From positions 51,110-115,109 of the forward strand of contig NZ_JACONT010000009.1 of NCBI RefSeq assembly GCF_014358075.1: 64,000 bases of DNA. Direction: 5' to 3'. The number at the start of each line of letters is the position of its first letter. The first letter of the stretch is position 1. Of the stretch, positions 28,752 through 38,027 are shown in pieces. Below the pieces are notes generated by a model. The model saw only the letters and a list, made by a program, of their open reading frames with translations. It was not told the origin of the DNA and did not search any database. The DNA is from Sphingomonas albertensis (GTDB lineage: Bacteria > Pseudomonadota > Alphaproteobacteria > Sphingomonadales > Sphingomonadaceae). The translations under genes were made by a program, and so were the position numbers.

Positions 28752-28985
28752 TTACGGGCTGTTGGGCGAATCGTCCGAATCTGCAGCGACATAGATGCCG
28801 AGGCCGATCGCGACGACTGCGAGCGCAGCAATCAGGAAGCCGCCACCGGCAAGTGCGTTATCGCCATCGACCGACTCGGTCGCAGGCTGGGTCAGCGGCG
28901 TGGCAACGGGTGCCGCGGCTGCGATGGTTGGCGCTGCGACGAGCGAAAGCGCCGCCATAGCCGTATAAAGACTCTTCAATTTCAC
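28752..28985 (-). CDS. Small signal-peptide/TM/acidic-tail protein, copy A
   Basis: A 77-residue protein from GTG 28985, with GGGG about nine bases upstream. It has a cleavable-looking signal peptide (about 1-25, ending PTIAAAAP) and a polar Pro/Thr/Ser linker. One membrane helix at about 46-68 (GGFLIAALAVVAIGLGIYVA, 20 residues) is followed by the short acidic tail DSDDSPNSP. It has its own strong terminator and an EcfG-like promoter, so it is a single-gene stress unit. The 85-residue protein at 62516 has the same plan. I do not recognise a named family; the function is unknown. Confidence 0.85.
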   Translation of the reverse strand: MKLKSLYTAMAALSLVAAPTIAAAAPVATPLTQPATESVDGDNALAGGGFLIAALAVVAIGLGIYVAADSDDSPNSP

Positions 28986-29027
28986 GCCGTCATCCCCTTT
29001 TTAGGATCCAGAGAACCTAATATCGCG

Positions 29028-29052
29028 AACGGCATAAACCGGAATAGGTTGC
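29028..29052 (-). promoter_or_regulatory. EcfG-like general-stress promoter (one mismatch) for small protein copy A
   Basis: On the minus strand the sequence reads GCAAC, 16 bases, CGTT (-35 at 29048-29052, -10 at 29028-29031). The alphaproteobacterial EcfG consensus is GGAAC-N16/17-CGTT, so there is one mismatch. The start codon is 42 bases downstream of the -10 element. The region between this and 29234 holds no credible gene. Confidence 0.5.
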
Positions 29053-29233
29053 ATTGTCACGAAAAATCACCGCGACATCACGGTATTGGAAATCTTCGAC
29101 ACGCAACCGCGTAACCCGGGACTTCCGTAACCAAGTTCCCATCCGCCTCCACCGAGGTAAAACGACCGCCTCGTCGCCACCTCGACAGTATTCGGCGTAG
29201 GTTTGCGCCAATCGATTCTGCCCGTCCGCGGCC

Positions 29234-30229
29234 TCAGAGTCCGTGATACTCGCGGTACCATTGTACGAAACGCGGCACGCCGTCGGCGATGGTGGTGCGC
29301 GGCGCGAAACCCAGGTCGCGCTGGATCGCGCTGATGTCGGCGAAGGTATCGCGGACGTCGCCGGGCTGCATCGGCAGCAGACGGCGCTCGGCGGGACGAC
29401 CGCAGGCCTGCTCGATCAGCGAGATCATCTCGCCGAGATCTTCCGACTGGCTGTTGCCGATATTGTAGATGCGGTGCGGGCTGACGCTGCCGCCTGCCTT
29501 GAGCGCGCCGTCGTCGGCGGGCGGGTTGTCCACGCAGGCGACGATACCGGCGACGATGTCGTCGATATAGGTGAAGTCGCGGCGCATCCGGCCCTCGCCG
29601 AACACGTCGATCGGTCGGCCCTCGAAGATCGCTTTGGTAAACAGCCACATCGCCATGTCGGGACGACCCCAAGGGCCATAGACGGTGAAGAAGCGCAGCC
29701 CGGTCAGCGGGATCCGGTACAGATGTGCATAGGTCTCGCTCATCAGCTCGTCCGCCTTCTTGGTGGCGGCATAGAGCGACAGCGGCTGGTCGACGCGGTC
29801 CTCGACGCGGAACGGCAGCGTGTCGTTGCCGCCATAGACCGACGAGGACGAGGCATAGACCATATGCTCGACCTTCCGGTGCCGGGCGATCTCGATCATG
29901 TTGAGGTGGCCGGCGAGATTGGCCTGCAGATACGCGCGCGGGTTCTCGATCGAATAGCGCACGCCGGCCTGCGCGCCCAGGTGTACGATCCGGTCGAACT
30001 GCTCGCCGTCGAGTGCCGCATCGAGCGTGACATGGTCGGAGAAATCGACCTGCTTGAACGCGAAGCCGGCCCCCAGCTTTTCGAGCTCGGCAAGGCGCGC
30101 ATGCTTCAGTGTGACGTCGTAATAGTCGTTGAGACTGTCGATGCCGAGCACCGTGTCGCCGCGGGCTAGCAGATGGCGGCTGACGTTGAAGCCGATGAAC
30201 CCGGCCGCGCCGGTAACGAGAACGCGCAT
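29234..30229 (-). CDS. UDP-glucuronate 4-epimerase-type SDR
   Basis: A 331-residue extended SDR enzyme. The start is ATG 30229, with AGGA eight bases upstream. The NAD loop is VTGAAGFIGFNVSRHLL. LNDYYDVTLKHARL and HLGAQAGVRYSIENPRAY are diagnostic of the CapI/LpsL group, and the catalytic pair lies in SLYAATKKADELM. FFTVYGPWGRPDMA completes the signature. It probably makes UDP-galacturonate from UDP-glucuronate for the polymer. No UDP-glucose dehydrogenase adjacent to it is visible, so UDP-glucuronate must come from elsewhere. Confidence 0.93.
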   Translation of the reverse strand: MRVLVTGAAGFIGFNVSRHLLARGDTVLGIDSLNDYYDVTLKHARLAELEKLGAGFAFKQVDFSDHVTLDAALDGEQFDRIVHLGAQAGVRYSIENPRAYLQANLAGHLNMIEIARHRKVEHMVYASSSSVYGGNDTLPFRVEDRVDQPLSLYAATKKADELMSETYAHLYRIPLTGLRFFTVYGPWGRPDMAMWLFTKAIFEGRPIDVFGEGRMRRDFTYIDDIVAGIVACVDNPPADDGALKAGGSVSPHRIYNIGNSQSEDLGEMISLIEQACGRPAERRLLPMQPGDVRDTFADISAIQRDLGFAPRTTIADGVPRFVQWYREYHGL

Positions 30230-30311
30230 GTTCAACTTCCTAAAATTCGTTGCGAATTGAGAGCTCGGCGCAAGGATCGGTAAGCGCCGTTTCTCGGTTG
30301 GCCCGCTCTGG

Positions 30312-30336
30312 CCTCGGCCTGTACATAAGGTCGAGG
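30312..30336. terminator. Hairpin between the AsnB and epimerase genes
   Basis: CCTCGGCCT (30312-30320) pairs with AGGTCGAGG (30328-30336) around a seven-base loop, with one wobble pair. It lies 68 bases after the AsnB stop. There is no clear T-tract in the direction of AsnB transcription, so termination is uncertain. Confidence 0.35.
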
Positions 30337-30403
30337 TTTGCCATTGTCAGTCCGATAGTCGCTGTCGGCTACGCAGCGGAGTGCATGGTGCCCGACCCCA
30401 TGG

Positions 30404-32374
30404 TCAGGCCGATAACGGCCGCTCCCATTCCCTGGCCCACGCCTGGAACATCAGTACGCCCCACAAGGATGCGGTGCGGTCGTGCGTGCCGGCCTGATGC
30501 TCGGCCCAGCGCTGCCGGATCGCCGCGGCATCGAGCGCAGGCTGCTCGGCCAGCGCCCGGGCCGACAGCAGGTCTTCTGCCCAGTCGTGCAAAGGCCCGC
30601 GCAACCAGGTGCCGATCGGGATCGCGAACCCCGCTTTGGGGCGCTCGATCAACGCCTTGGGCACATAACGGTACAATATCTGCCGCAGCGCCCATTTGCC
30701 CTGCCCGCCACGCATCTTGAACTCGAGCGGGGTCGCCCATGCCTGTTCCACCACGCGGTGATCCAGCAAGGGCACGCGCGTCTCGAGGCTCGCCGACATC
30801 GCCGCGCGGTCGACCTTCACCAAGATGTCGTTGGGCAGGTACGACATCATGTCCCAGTGCATCATCTGCTCCTGCGCGGTGTCGCGCAGCATGGGCGGGG
30901 TATCGATTCCGGCCGCAAGCCGCGCGGCTGATGCCAGCGGCAGCCTGCCGGCCCATTCCTCGCTTGAGGCGCGGTAGATGTCGGCGATGCCCAATGGGGT
31001 CTGCAGCATCCGCCCGACCTTGTGGATCTTGTCGCCAAGTTGAGAAATGTTCGGTACCGCAGGGAGCGTGGTCAGGCTGTCCCAGCGCGATGGCGACACC
31101 GACGTGAGTGCCTTGCCTAGCCTGCGGCGGACCGGCCCCGGGATACGCGCTGCTCTGTCCCAGGTGCGGCGCGAAATGAGATAGCGGTTGTAGCCGCAGA
31201 ACAACTCATCCCCGGCGTCACCCGACAAGGCGACCGTCACCGACTGGCGCGTCAGGCGACTGAGCAGAACAGTCGGGATCTGCGACGAATCCGCGAACGG
31301 CTCATCGTAGATCCGCGCAAGATCGGGGATCACGTCGCGGACGTCTTCGGCACCCACGTACATCTCGTGGTGATCGGTACCAAGATGCTCGGCGACCGCG
31401 CGCGCATAGGGGGCCTCGTCGAACCCGGTCTCGGCGAAACCAATCGTGAATGTTTTTACGTGCGCCTGCGTGACGTTGCGCATCAGCGCGACGATCGCCG
31501 AGGAATCGACGCCGCCCGACAGGAACGCGCCGACCGGGACGTCGGCGATCGCCTGTTGCCGCACGGCTTCCGACAGGCGCGTCTCGAGGCCGGACAGCGC
31601 CTCTGCCTCGGTCATCCTGTCGTCGGCACCGCCCGCGACGACCTCGGCCAGCGACCAGTAGCGCCGCACCGTGATCCCCCGATACGCCACGCCGTCGGCG
31701 ACCGGCGGGGCAGGGGGCGCGCCGTCGAGCGCGTCGCGTGCGAACGTCGCGATCACGCCGGGTTCCAGCTTGTAGATATCGGTCAGGATCGACCAGGGCG
31801 CGGGCACGTAGTTGAAGCGTAGATAGAGCGACAGCGTGTCCGGGTTCACCACATTGTCGAATCCAGGTGCCTGGCGCAGCGCCTTGAGTTCCGACCCAAA
31901 GATCAGCCCATCGCGGCCCCAGCCGTAGAATAGCGGCTTCTCGCCGATCCGGTCGCGGGCGAGGGCGAGCGTGCGCTCCTGCCGGTCCCACACGGCCAGC
32001 GCGAACATGCCGACGGCGCGTTGCAACGTTGCCTCCAGCCCCCAGCGGACGATGCCGTGCACCAGCGTCTCGGTATCCGAATGCCCCTGCCACGGGATCG
32101 GCCCCGCCTGTTCGAGTTCGGTGCGCAGATCGAGGTGATTGTAGATCTCGCCGTTGAACACGATCACGAAGCGCCCGTCGGGTGAGGCCATCGGCTGCGC
32201 ACCCGCCGGCGACAGGTCGATGATCGCAAGCCGTCGATGCGACAGCGCGATACCTCCCTCCGGATCGCTCCACGCGCCGCCCGCGTCGGGCCCGCGATGC
32301 AGCAGGGCATCGGCCATCGGGGTCGCGTCGAGCAGCCCGCCCGCCTTACTCCAAAAACCGGCTATTCCGCACAT
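30404..32374 (-). CDS. asnB: Asparagine synthetase-like glutamine amidotransferase
   Basis: A 656-residue AsnB-type enzyme. The N-terminal Cys2 (MCGIAGFWS) is the class II glutaminase nucleophile, with ALSHRRLAIIDLSPAG and FNGEIYNH. The synthetase domain has the PP-loop FLSGGVDSSAIVALM and ALSGDAGDELFCGYNRYL. The start is ATG 32374 because the nucleophilic Cys must follow the initiator Met. Family members inside polysaccharide loci often amidate sugar carboxylates rather than make free asparagine; with a uronate epimerase next door, a uronamide is plausible (inference). Confidence 0.93.
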   Translation of the reverse strand: MCGIAGFWSKAGGLLDATPMADALLHRGPDAGGAWSDPEGGIALSHRRLAIIDLSPAGAQPMASPDGRFVIVFNGEIYNHLDLRTELEQAGPIPWQGHSDTETLVHGIVRWGLEATLQRAVGMFALAVWDRQERTLALARDRIGEKPLFYGWGRDGLIFGSELKALRQAPGFDNVVNPDTLSLYLRFNYVPAPWSILTDIYKLEPGVIATFARDALDGAPPAPPVADGVAYRGITVRRYWSLAEVVAGGADDRMTEAEALSGLETRLSEAVRQQAIADVPVGAFLSGGVDSSAIVALMRNVTQAHVKTFTIGFAETGFDEAPYARAVAEHLGTDHHEMYVGAEDVRDVIPDLARIYDEPFADSSQIPTVLLSRLTRQSVTVALSGDAGDELFCGYNRYLISRRTWDRAARIPGPVRRRLGKALTSVSPSRWDSLTTLPAVPNISQLGDKIHKVGRMLQTPLGIADIYRASSEEWAGRLPLASAARLAAGIDTPPMLRDTAQEQMMHWDMMSYLPNDILVKVDRAAMSASLETRVPLLDHRVVEQAWATPLEFKMRGGQGKWALRQILYRYVPKALIERPKAGFAIPIGTWLRGPLHDWAEDLLSARALAEQPALDAAAIRQRWAEHQAGTHDRTASLWGVLMFQAWAREWERPLSA

Positions 32375-32475
32375 ACTATACTTGCTCTTCTAAGACGCGT
32401 GCCTAGTACACGCTGTTGTGCGATTGCGTGCCCAAGGTAAAGGGGCGGACGCCCGAACAGGCCGGAGAAAAGCGC

Positions 32476-33312
32476 ATGACTGACACGGGCAATATCGATC
32501 GCAAGACTGTCGACGGGTTCGGCGAGGAATGGGCCGCGTTTGACCAGACCGACTTGCCGGCGGACGAACAACGCCGCATCTTCAACGATTATTTCTCGGT
32601 CTTTCCCTTTGCCGAACTCCCTGCAAACGCCGAAGGCTTCGATCTTGGCTGCGGGTCGGGCCGTTGGGCGGACCTGATGGCGGAACATGTCGGCAGGCTT
32701 CACTGCATCGATCCGTCGGAAAAGGCGCTGGGCGTTGCACGCCGCCGTCTGGCCGCGCGCGGCAACGTCACTTTTCACCTGTCGGGGGTGGACAGCATTC
32801 CGCTAGCCGACGGCAGTCAGGATTTCGGCTACTCGCTAGGCGTGCTGCACCACATCCCGGATACCGAGGCAGCGCTCAAGGACTGCGTCGCCAAGCTAAA
32901 GCCGGGGGCACCCTTCCTCGTCTATCTCTACTATCGTTTCGACAACAAGCCGCTGTGGTTCCGCGGCGTCTGGAAGGCGAGCGATCAAATCCGCAAGGTC
33001 GTTGCGCGCCTGCCGTTCGGCGCGCGCAAGGCCTGTACCACCGCGCTTGCCGCTACGGTATACTGGCCGCTTACGCGCGTCGCGCTGGGGGCTGAGCGGC
33101 TTGGCGTCAATGTCGACAACCTGCCGCTTGCCCCCTATCGGCATTACAGCTTCTACACGATGCGTACCGATGCGCTCGACCGGTTTGGCACGCGGCTGGA
33201 ACAGCGGTTTACCCGGTCCGAGATCAAGGGGATGATGGAGCGCAGCGGGCTGATCGACATCGGCTTCCGCGATGGCGTGCCGTATTGGGTCGCCTGCGGG
33301 CGCAAGGCGTGA
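32476..33312 (+). CDS. Class I SAM-dependent methyltransferase
   Basis: A 278-residue protein from ATG 32476 with GGAG eight bases upstream. Motif I is EGFDLGCGSGRWADLMAE, the acidic ribose-binding Asp lies in LHCIDPSEKAL, and FGYSLGVLHHIPDTEAALKD is the post-II region. The C-terminal half is longer than in small Methyltransf_11 proteins and ends in a membrane-proximal basic region. It probably methylates a sugar or lipid-linked glycan. It is divergent from the AsnB gene. Confidence 0.87.
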   Translation: MTDTGNIDRKTVDGFGEEWAAFDQTDLPADEQRRIFNDYFSVFPFAELPANAEGFDLGCGSGRWADLMAEHVGRLHCIDPSEKALGVARRRLAARGNVTFHLSGVDSIPLADGSQDFGYSLGVLHHIPDTEAALKDCVAKLKPGAPFLVYLYYRFDNKPLWFRGVWKASDQIRKVVARLPFGARKACTTALAATVYWPLTRVALGAERLGVNVDNLPLAPYRHYSFYTMRTDALDRFGTRLEQRFTRSEIKGMMERSGLIDIGFRDGVPYWVACGRKA

Positions 33313-33566
33313 CATCGGCATGACATGGCGATCCGCTAGGGATTTTCAGCCAGGGCTTCGTGCCGTGTCGCTCGAATCCGGCGCTCGGCTCGTAATGAAT
33401 TGGCCATGCCAGGCCGTCGCGCCGAACGATTCATCGGTCGCTGCCGGGGTTTTCAAGGCATTCGGCACATCGATCCCGCTCAATGGCTCGGCCGATGCAC
33501 GACGAAATTTCCGGTTCGGACATACTATAAAGAGGCACGTGCACGTAATGACGGTGATTGTTCGTA

Positions 33567-34661
33567 ATGATGGCTAGTACGGTAAGTCCTAAGAGCGCGA
33601 TCTTGTTTTATGGCGGTTTCGCATCCCAGGCGGGCGGCGCCTTCATGCATACGACGACCTTTTCGGCAGGGCTTCGCGCTCGTGGGTGGTCGGTCACCAC
33701 GATTACACTGGAATGCCTACCTTTGCTTGTCCGTTATCTGCCTCACATCGTAGAGAAGCTGATAAACGTCCTATTCCCTCCCCTTGGTTTTTACTACAAG
33801 GGCCGCGTTACTAAGTTATTGTATAAGCATTTTATCGAGCGCAAACCGAATGATTTGCTAGTTTTTGAAGATATCTATCTGGCATGGAACTCAAAAAATC
33901 CATCGGTCAGTATTTTGCATGCAGTTTGGAGCGACAATCTTCAGGCATATAATTTGACCGATCACAAGATAGACAGGTTGAAGCGTAAAGAAGTCGCTGC
34001 AATAAAAAATATATCGCATGAAGTTATAACGGTATCAAGCCGTTACAAGAACTTCATAGAAAAGGTGCACTTGCATAATATGGGGATCAGGGACCTAAAG
34101 GTAGTAGAGCTAGGTCTTGATGTGAATATTGAGAGTCTGCGGGCTGCGCAGATTGAAATGAATGGCATTCGTTCACTGATATACTGTGGGTCTTTGGAAG
34201 CTCGAAAAAACGTATATTTCATGTTCGAGGTATTCGCCCGTATCCTGGCTGCGGATCCTATGGCAGCCCTTACGATTGTCGGAGATGGTCCCGATCGTGA
34301 AGGATTGAAACGATACTCTGCGGAGCATAACTTAAACGTCACATTCTTGGGCCGACTGTCCCATGAGCAGGTTCTCAAGGAACTTCCCAAGCATAATATC
34401 TATATCCATACGGCTTTGAAGGAATCGTTCTCCTTTGCCTTACTGGAGGCAAAGCTGGCTGGCTTGACGACTTGCGCCCTCGCAAACCTTGAGGTTCCAG
34501 AAGAATTCATAGATTTGGGTTTCGAGACATTCGATCCAGCGGACTGGAGTTCGCAAATTCTCTCGGTCGAGGCGAGGCCCGATATGAGAGATTTTCCTGA
34601 TTACTCCATCAAGCGCATGACGGATCACACGCTTTCATTGGTGTCCATGAGCGACTCATGA
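33567..34661 (+). CDS. AT-rich glycosyltransferase family 4
   Basis: About 364 residues from ATG 33567 (33570 also possible). It has GT-B landmarks: ILFYGGFASQAGGAFMHTT at the N-terminus, LIYCGSLEARKNVYFMFEV, LTIVGDGPDREGLKRY, and the E-x7-E region around KESFSFALLEAKLAGLTT. Codons are clearly richer in A/T than those of neighbouring genes (many AAA, AAT, ATA), so it was probably acquired from a lower-GC source. It converges on a methyltransferase-like gene with a hairpin between them. Donor is unknown. Confidence 0.88.
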   Translation: MMASTVSPKSAILFYGGFASQAGGAFMHTTTFSAGLRARGWSVTTITLECLPLLVRYLPHIVEKLINVLFPPLGFYYKGRVTKLLYKHFIERKPNDLLVFEDIYLAWNSKNPSVSILHAVWSDNLQAYNLTDHKIDRLKRKEVAAIKNISHEVITVSSRYKNFIEKVHLHNMGIRDLKVVELGLDVNIESLRAAQIEMNGIRSLIYCGSLEARKNVYFMFEVFARILAADPMAALTIVGDGPDREGLKRYSAEHNLNVTFLGRLSHEQVLKELPKHNIYIHTALKESFSFALLEAKLAGLTTCALANLEVPEEFIDLGFETFDPADWSSQILSVEARPDMRDFPDYSIKRMTDHTLSLVSMSDS

Positions 34662-34691
34662 GTCCGGCTGGTGAAGTGGGGCGGGACGACG

Positions 34692-34711
34692 CTCCAGCGG
34701 ATGCGCTGGAG
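34692..34711. terminator. Hairpin between convergent genes
   Basis: CTCCAGCG (34692-34699) and CGCTGGAG (34704-34711) form a perfect 8-bp stem with loop GATG. It sits 30 bases after the glycosyltransferase stop and 42 bases after the stop of the opposing gene. There is no T-tract, so it may be a weak or factor-assisted terminator. Confidence 0.45.
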
Positions 34712-34753
34712 GTAAGGTCGCGGCATCCCCCCCCTCGGCATTTCCCCGTCGGT

Positions 34754-35611
34754 TTAGCGACCGGCGGGCCGAGCTTTGTCCCGGATGAGGACCTTGCGGA
34801 GGTTCCGGTTCATCGGCGTGAGACCGGTTGGCGCCAACAAACTCCGGTAGACGGTCGTTGCCGCCCCCGCCGCGATTGAGCCTTTCAGCATCGACCGGAC
34901 CTTGTCCTTCAGGCGGCTAGGGCCTTGGCGCGTCGCCACCCCCGCATTCCATGCCGCGACATAGTCGGATTGCTGTACCTGCAGGTGGTCGACTTCCGCC
35001 ACTTTCTCGGTGACGCTCAACACGTAGGTGGCCGACAGTGAGTTCGCTGTGATCCGCCCCCCGGCCGTATCGGGGACGACCCGATACCATGTTTTCTCGT
35101 CCATGATCTTGGCTATGTAGACTTCCGTATTCCTGAAGCCGTTACCCTCGCTGTAGAGGGAGAGGAGCAGCTCGGGCGAAATCTGATAGAAGCCGTGGCC
35201 GCATTCGCTGTTCGAGGGCAATGCGTGAACGATCCGGCCACCGACCTTGCACAGGGCGATCGCGTTACGGAAAGCCTGCGCGATATCGAAGATATGCTCG
35301 GATGTCCCAAAATCCAGCACGGTGTCGTACTGCGGCATCGTCGTCACCGCGTCATTCAGGTCATGAATGTGCGTCGCGCCTTCGAAGTTCGACCGGTCGA
35401 TCGACGCCACGGATGTCGCACCCATCCTATGGGTAAGCAGGTCTTCGATGAATTCCGAATTACCAGGTAATTCGGGCTCGTCGCCATATTCCCGGCGCAG
35501 TTCGGAACGGGACATGTTGAGGTTCTGACGCGCGAACGTCACCACGGCACCCAACCCCCTGGTCGCGGCAACCATCTGCAAGAACTTGAGCTCGTGATAC
35601 GCTATACCCAC
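34754..35611 (-). CDS. Putative SAM-dependent methyltransferase-like protein
   Basis: About 285 residues. I start it at GTG 35611 because AGGAG lies six bases upstream; an in-frame GTG at 35632 has no such site. YDTVLDFGTSEHIFDIAQAF resembles the post-I to post-II part of methyltransferases that begin with a VLDFG strand, and LCKVGGRIVHALPSNSECGHGFYQ resembles motif III. A canonical GxGxG loop is not obvious, so the catalytic status is open. It is the last gene of a four-gene minus-strand operon with two glycosyltransferases and an FkbM methyltransferase. Confidence 0.65.
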   Translation of the reverse strand: MGIAYHELKFLQMVAATRGLGAVVTFARQNLNMSRSELRREYGDEPELPGNSEFIEDLLTHRMGATSVASIDRSNFEGATHIHDLNDAVTTMPQYDTVLDFGTSEHIFDIAQAFRNAIALCKVGGRIVHALPSNSECGHGFYQISPELLLSLYSEGNGFRNTEVYIAKIMDEKTWYRVVPDTAGGRITANSLSATYVLSVTEKVAEVDHLQVQQSDYVAAWNAGVATRQGPSRLKDKVRSMLKGSIAAGAATTVYRSLLAPTGLTPMNRNLRKVLIRDKARPAGR

Positions 35612-35687
35612 TACATTCTCCTGCCTGATCACCGATACATTGTGGGTGCTAGCGTCATCATGGATCGAAGCTGCCCAAAGTAAAACT

Positions 35688-36785
35688 CTATGGTCCGCTG
35701 ATGCCCAGAATGTCGAAGTGCCGAGCGATCACCACCTCCTCGCGGAACGAGGCGATGGCGCGGTCGAGTGCGGCGCGGGTCGCCGGGGCCGCGAGGGCAC
35801 GCTCGATCGCGTCGGCCATCGCCGGCACATCGTCCATTGCCACCAGATAGCCGACCCCGCCGCCCTCGATCACCTCGCGCGGACCTGTCGGGCAGTCGGT
35901 CGCTACCGGCGTGCAGCCGGCGACCATCCCCTCGACCAGCACGTTGGGCAGTCCTTCGGCATAGGAGGTCAGCGCCAGCACGTCGGCATGTGCGAAATAC
36001 GCGAGTGGATTGTCGACCCGCCCAGGCAACCAGCATCGGTCGACGATGTCGAGTTCGGCGATCTGCGCCTCCAGTTCGGGCCGGCGATAGCCCTCGCCGA
36101 ACAGCGCCAGCCGTACGTCACGGCCACGACGCTTAAGTTCGCCCATGACCGCGACCAGCATTTTGAAGTTCTTGCGCCCGGTAAGTGTCCCTGCCGCCAC
36201 CACCAGCGGCAGATCGCGCTGCGTGAACCAGGGATGGTCGACCGGCTGTGCCGCACGCGCGCGCGTGGTCGTGTCGTCGATGATGTTGTGGACGGCGACG
36301 TGGGGTCCGTCCGGGAAATAGGTGCGATAGTTGGTCACCATGTCCTCGGACACGCAGGTCAGTGCGTCGGCGCGACGCATCGCAAGGCGCATCGTCTGTT
36401 TGCGCAGCCAACCCTTGGTAAAGGGGGTGTTCGAGTAGCTGTCCTTGGGCGGTACCCGGGACGAGCCGCTGATCTTGGCCTTCGACCTCGCCAGCATCGC
36501 TGCGACCAGCACTGCGCCGTTGAGGTGATCCTCGGCGGAGAACACCACGTCGGGCTTTGCGGTCTTGAGGTAGCGGATCAGCGGCGGGATGATATAGCGG
36601 ATACCCGAGACGTTCCACGCGATGACGTTCACCCCCGGCGTATCGGGGATGGTCAGCGCAGGATCACGCCAGCCGATGATGAAGTCGACCTGATGCCCGC
36701 GCGCGACGAGCGCTAGCGCTAGACGTCGCTGTGCCAGCGGCACCCCGGCAATGCCCCAGACCGGGGTGACGACGCAGATTTTCAT
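35688..36785 (-). CDS. Glycosyltransferase family 4
   Basis: A 365-residue GT-B enzyme from ATG 36785 (MKICVVTPVWGIAGVPLAQ). The donor domain shows LVVAAGTLTGRKNFKMLV, RLALFGEGYRRPELEAQI, WLPGRVDNPLAYFAHADVL, and the E-x7-E signature in EGLPNVLVEGMVAGCTPVAT. It is a typical inverting/retaining GT4 layout of normal length. It is in the operon headed by the FkbM gene, 76 bases upstream of the methyltransferase-like gene. Confidence 0.93.
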   Translation of the reverse strand: MKICVVTPVWGIAGVPLAQRRLALALVARGHQVDFIIGWRDPALTIPDTPGVNVIAWNVSGIRYIIPPLIRYLKTAKPDVVFSAEDHLNGAVLVAAMLARSKAKISGSSRVPPKDSYSNTPFTKGWLRKQTMRLAMRRADALTCVSEDMVTNYRTYFPDGPHVAVHNIIDDTTTRARAAQPVDHPWFTQRDLPLVVAAGTLTGRKNFKMLVAVMGELKRRGRDVRLALFGEGYRRPELEAQIAELDIVDRCWLPGRVDNPLAYFAHADVLALTSYAEGLPNVLVEGMVAGCTPVATDCPTGPREVIEGGGVGYLVAMDDVPAMADAIERALAAPATRAALDRAIASFREEVVIARHFDILGISGP

Positions 36786-36899
36786 CTTCTTGTTTTTACT
36801 CTTTGCAAACTGCTTTGCCGCCCGGCCGTTCGTAATTACGGCGAAGAGCATGCAAGAACAGTGCGTGACGGTCGAACATTGTGCAAGTGTCGTGTCGAT

Positions 36900-38012
36900 C
36901 TATCGCGCCATGATCCGCGCGAGCCGGGCAGCACCCGCCGCTGGCGAATGGTCGCGTTCGTACAGCGCGCGCATCGCCGGATCATAGGGTAATGGCGGCG
37001 CGGCTGCCGCCTCGGCCACGGCACGGACGAAGGCATCGGCGTCCGCGCAGCACCAGCTCGCGGCGACAACATCGTCGGCATAACCCGACAAGGCCTCGGG
37101 CGTGGCGGCGATCCGCTTGCCATGCATCAGCGCCTCGGCGACCTTGGTCTTCATCCCCGACCCGTCGAAGATCGGTGCGATCACCAGCGTCGCGCCGGCA
37201 TACCACGGCGCGAGGTCGTCGACCGCGCCGATCAGTTCGACGTTACCAGCCGCGTTATCAGTCCCGTTATCAGTCGGGGCGAACTCGCCGGCGAGTTCGT
37301 CCATGGCGCGTCCGATGACCTTCACGGGAAGAGCGATCCGTGGTGCCACCTGCTGCGCGAACCAGCGGATGCCGGCGATGTTGGCGTAGAAGCCGCCGCC
37401 GACGAACAGAAGATAGCCGCCAGAGACTGCGGGCGCGTGGGCAGGGTCGTGGGGCGGGGCGGGGGCAGGCGCGGGCGGTGCCCGGTCCTCCAGCACCATC
37501 GGCGCGACCGTGTCGGCACCGCGGCCGTAGAGGCGGCGCAACCCTGCTGAGTCACGATCGCTGAGCGTCACGAGTACGTCGCTACGTCGCACCGCCATCC
37601 GCTCGGCCAGCCAGTTCGCCGCGAGCACCGCCACCGATTTCAAGCTGCGCCGCGCACGCATCGCTCCCCAAAAGAAACGCGCCTCGACATTGTGGAAGAA
37701 GGTGACGATGCGCACGTTGGGCCGAGCCCGGCTTACCGCACGCGCGATATGGCCGAGGTTGGAGCCGTCCAGCCAAAGCGCGTCCGCGCCATGCGCGTCG
37801 ATCGCCGCGACGATCGCCTCGGCCTGCGCGGGCGTGGCGCCGTCGACCTGCCCGGCGAGGCTCGCCAGCATGCCTGCCGTACCCGTCACTCGGTATTCAC
37901 GCAGATCATCGCCGAGCAGCGCCTGCAACGCATCGCGGTGCAGGCGCGCCAGCATCGCACGACCGCCCTGTGGATCGGCGATGTCGGTAGGCGTGACGAA
38001 TATCAGGCGCAT
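36900..38012 (-). CDS. Glycosyltransferase family 4-like
   Basis: A 370-residue protein. The N-terminal domain has RIVTFFHNVEARFFWG, and the donor domain has YLLFVGGGFYANIAGIRWFA, VELIGAVDDLAPWYAGATLV, and PIFDGSGMKTKVAEALMHGK; this last G-x-G-x-K-x-K element marks the GT4 subgroup with GSGxKxK instead of the longer E-x7-E form. A proline/alanine/histidine-rich linker at about 190-205 joins the two halves. It begins 15 bases after the FkbM stop. Donor is unknown. Confidence 0.88.
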   Translation of the reverse strand: MRLIFVTPTDIADPQGGRAMLARLHRDALQALLGDDLREYRVTGTAGMLASLAGQVDGATPAQAEAIVAAIDAHGADALWLDGSNLGHIARAVSRARPNVRIVTFFHNVEARFFWGAMRARRSLKSVAVLAANWLAERMAVRRSDVLVTLSDRDSAGLRRLYGRGADTVAPMVLEDRAPPAPAPAPPHDPAHAPAVSGGYLLFVGGGFYANIAGIRWFAQQVAPRIALPVKVIGRAMDELAGEFAPTDNGTDNAAGNVELIGAVDDLAPWYAGATLVIAPIFDGSGMKTKVAEALMHGKRIAATPEALSGYADDVVAASWCCADADAFVRAVAEAAAAPPLPYDPAMRALYERDHSPAAGAARLARIMAR

Positions 38013-38027
38013 AGTATGATTGTAACG

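Noticed and set aside
29017..29211. Possible 64-codon gene upstream of small protein copy A
   Set aside because: It overlaps the EcfG-like promoter, has no Shine-Dalgarno site and no recognisable features.
32371..33529. Shared 10-mer ACATACTATA near the AsnB start and before 33567
   Set aside because: In the first case it overlaps the start codon itself and orientation differs, so chance is likely.
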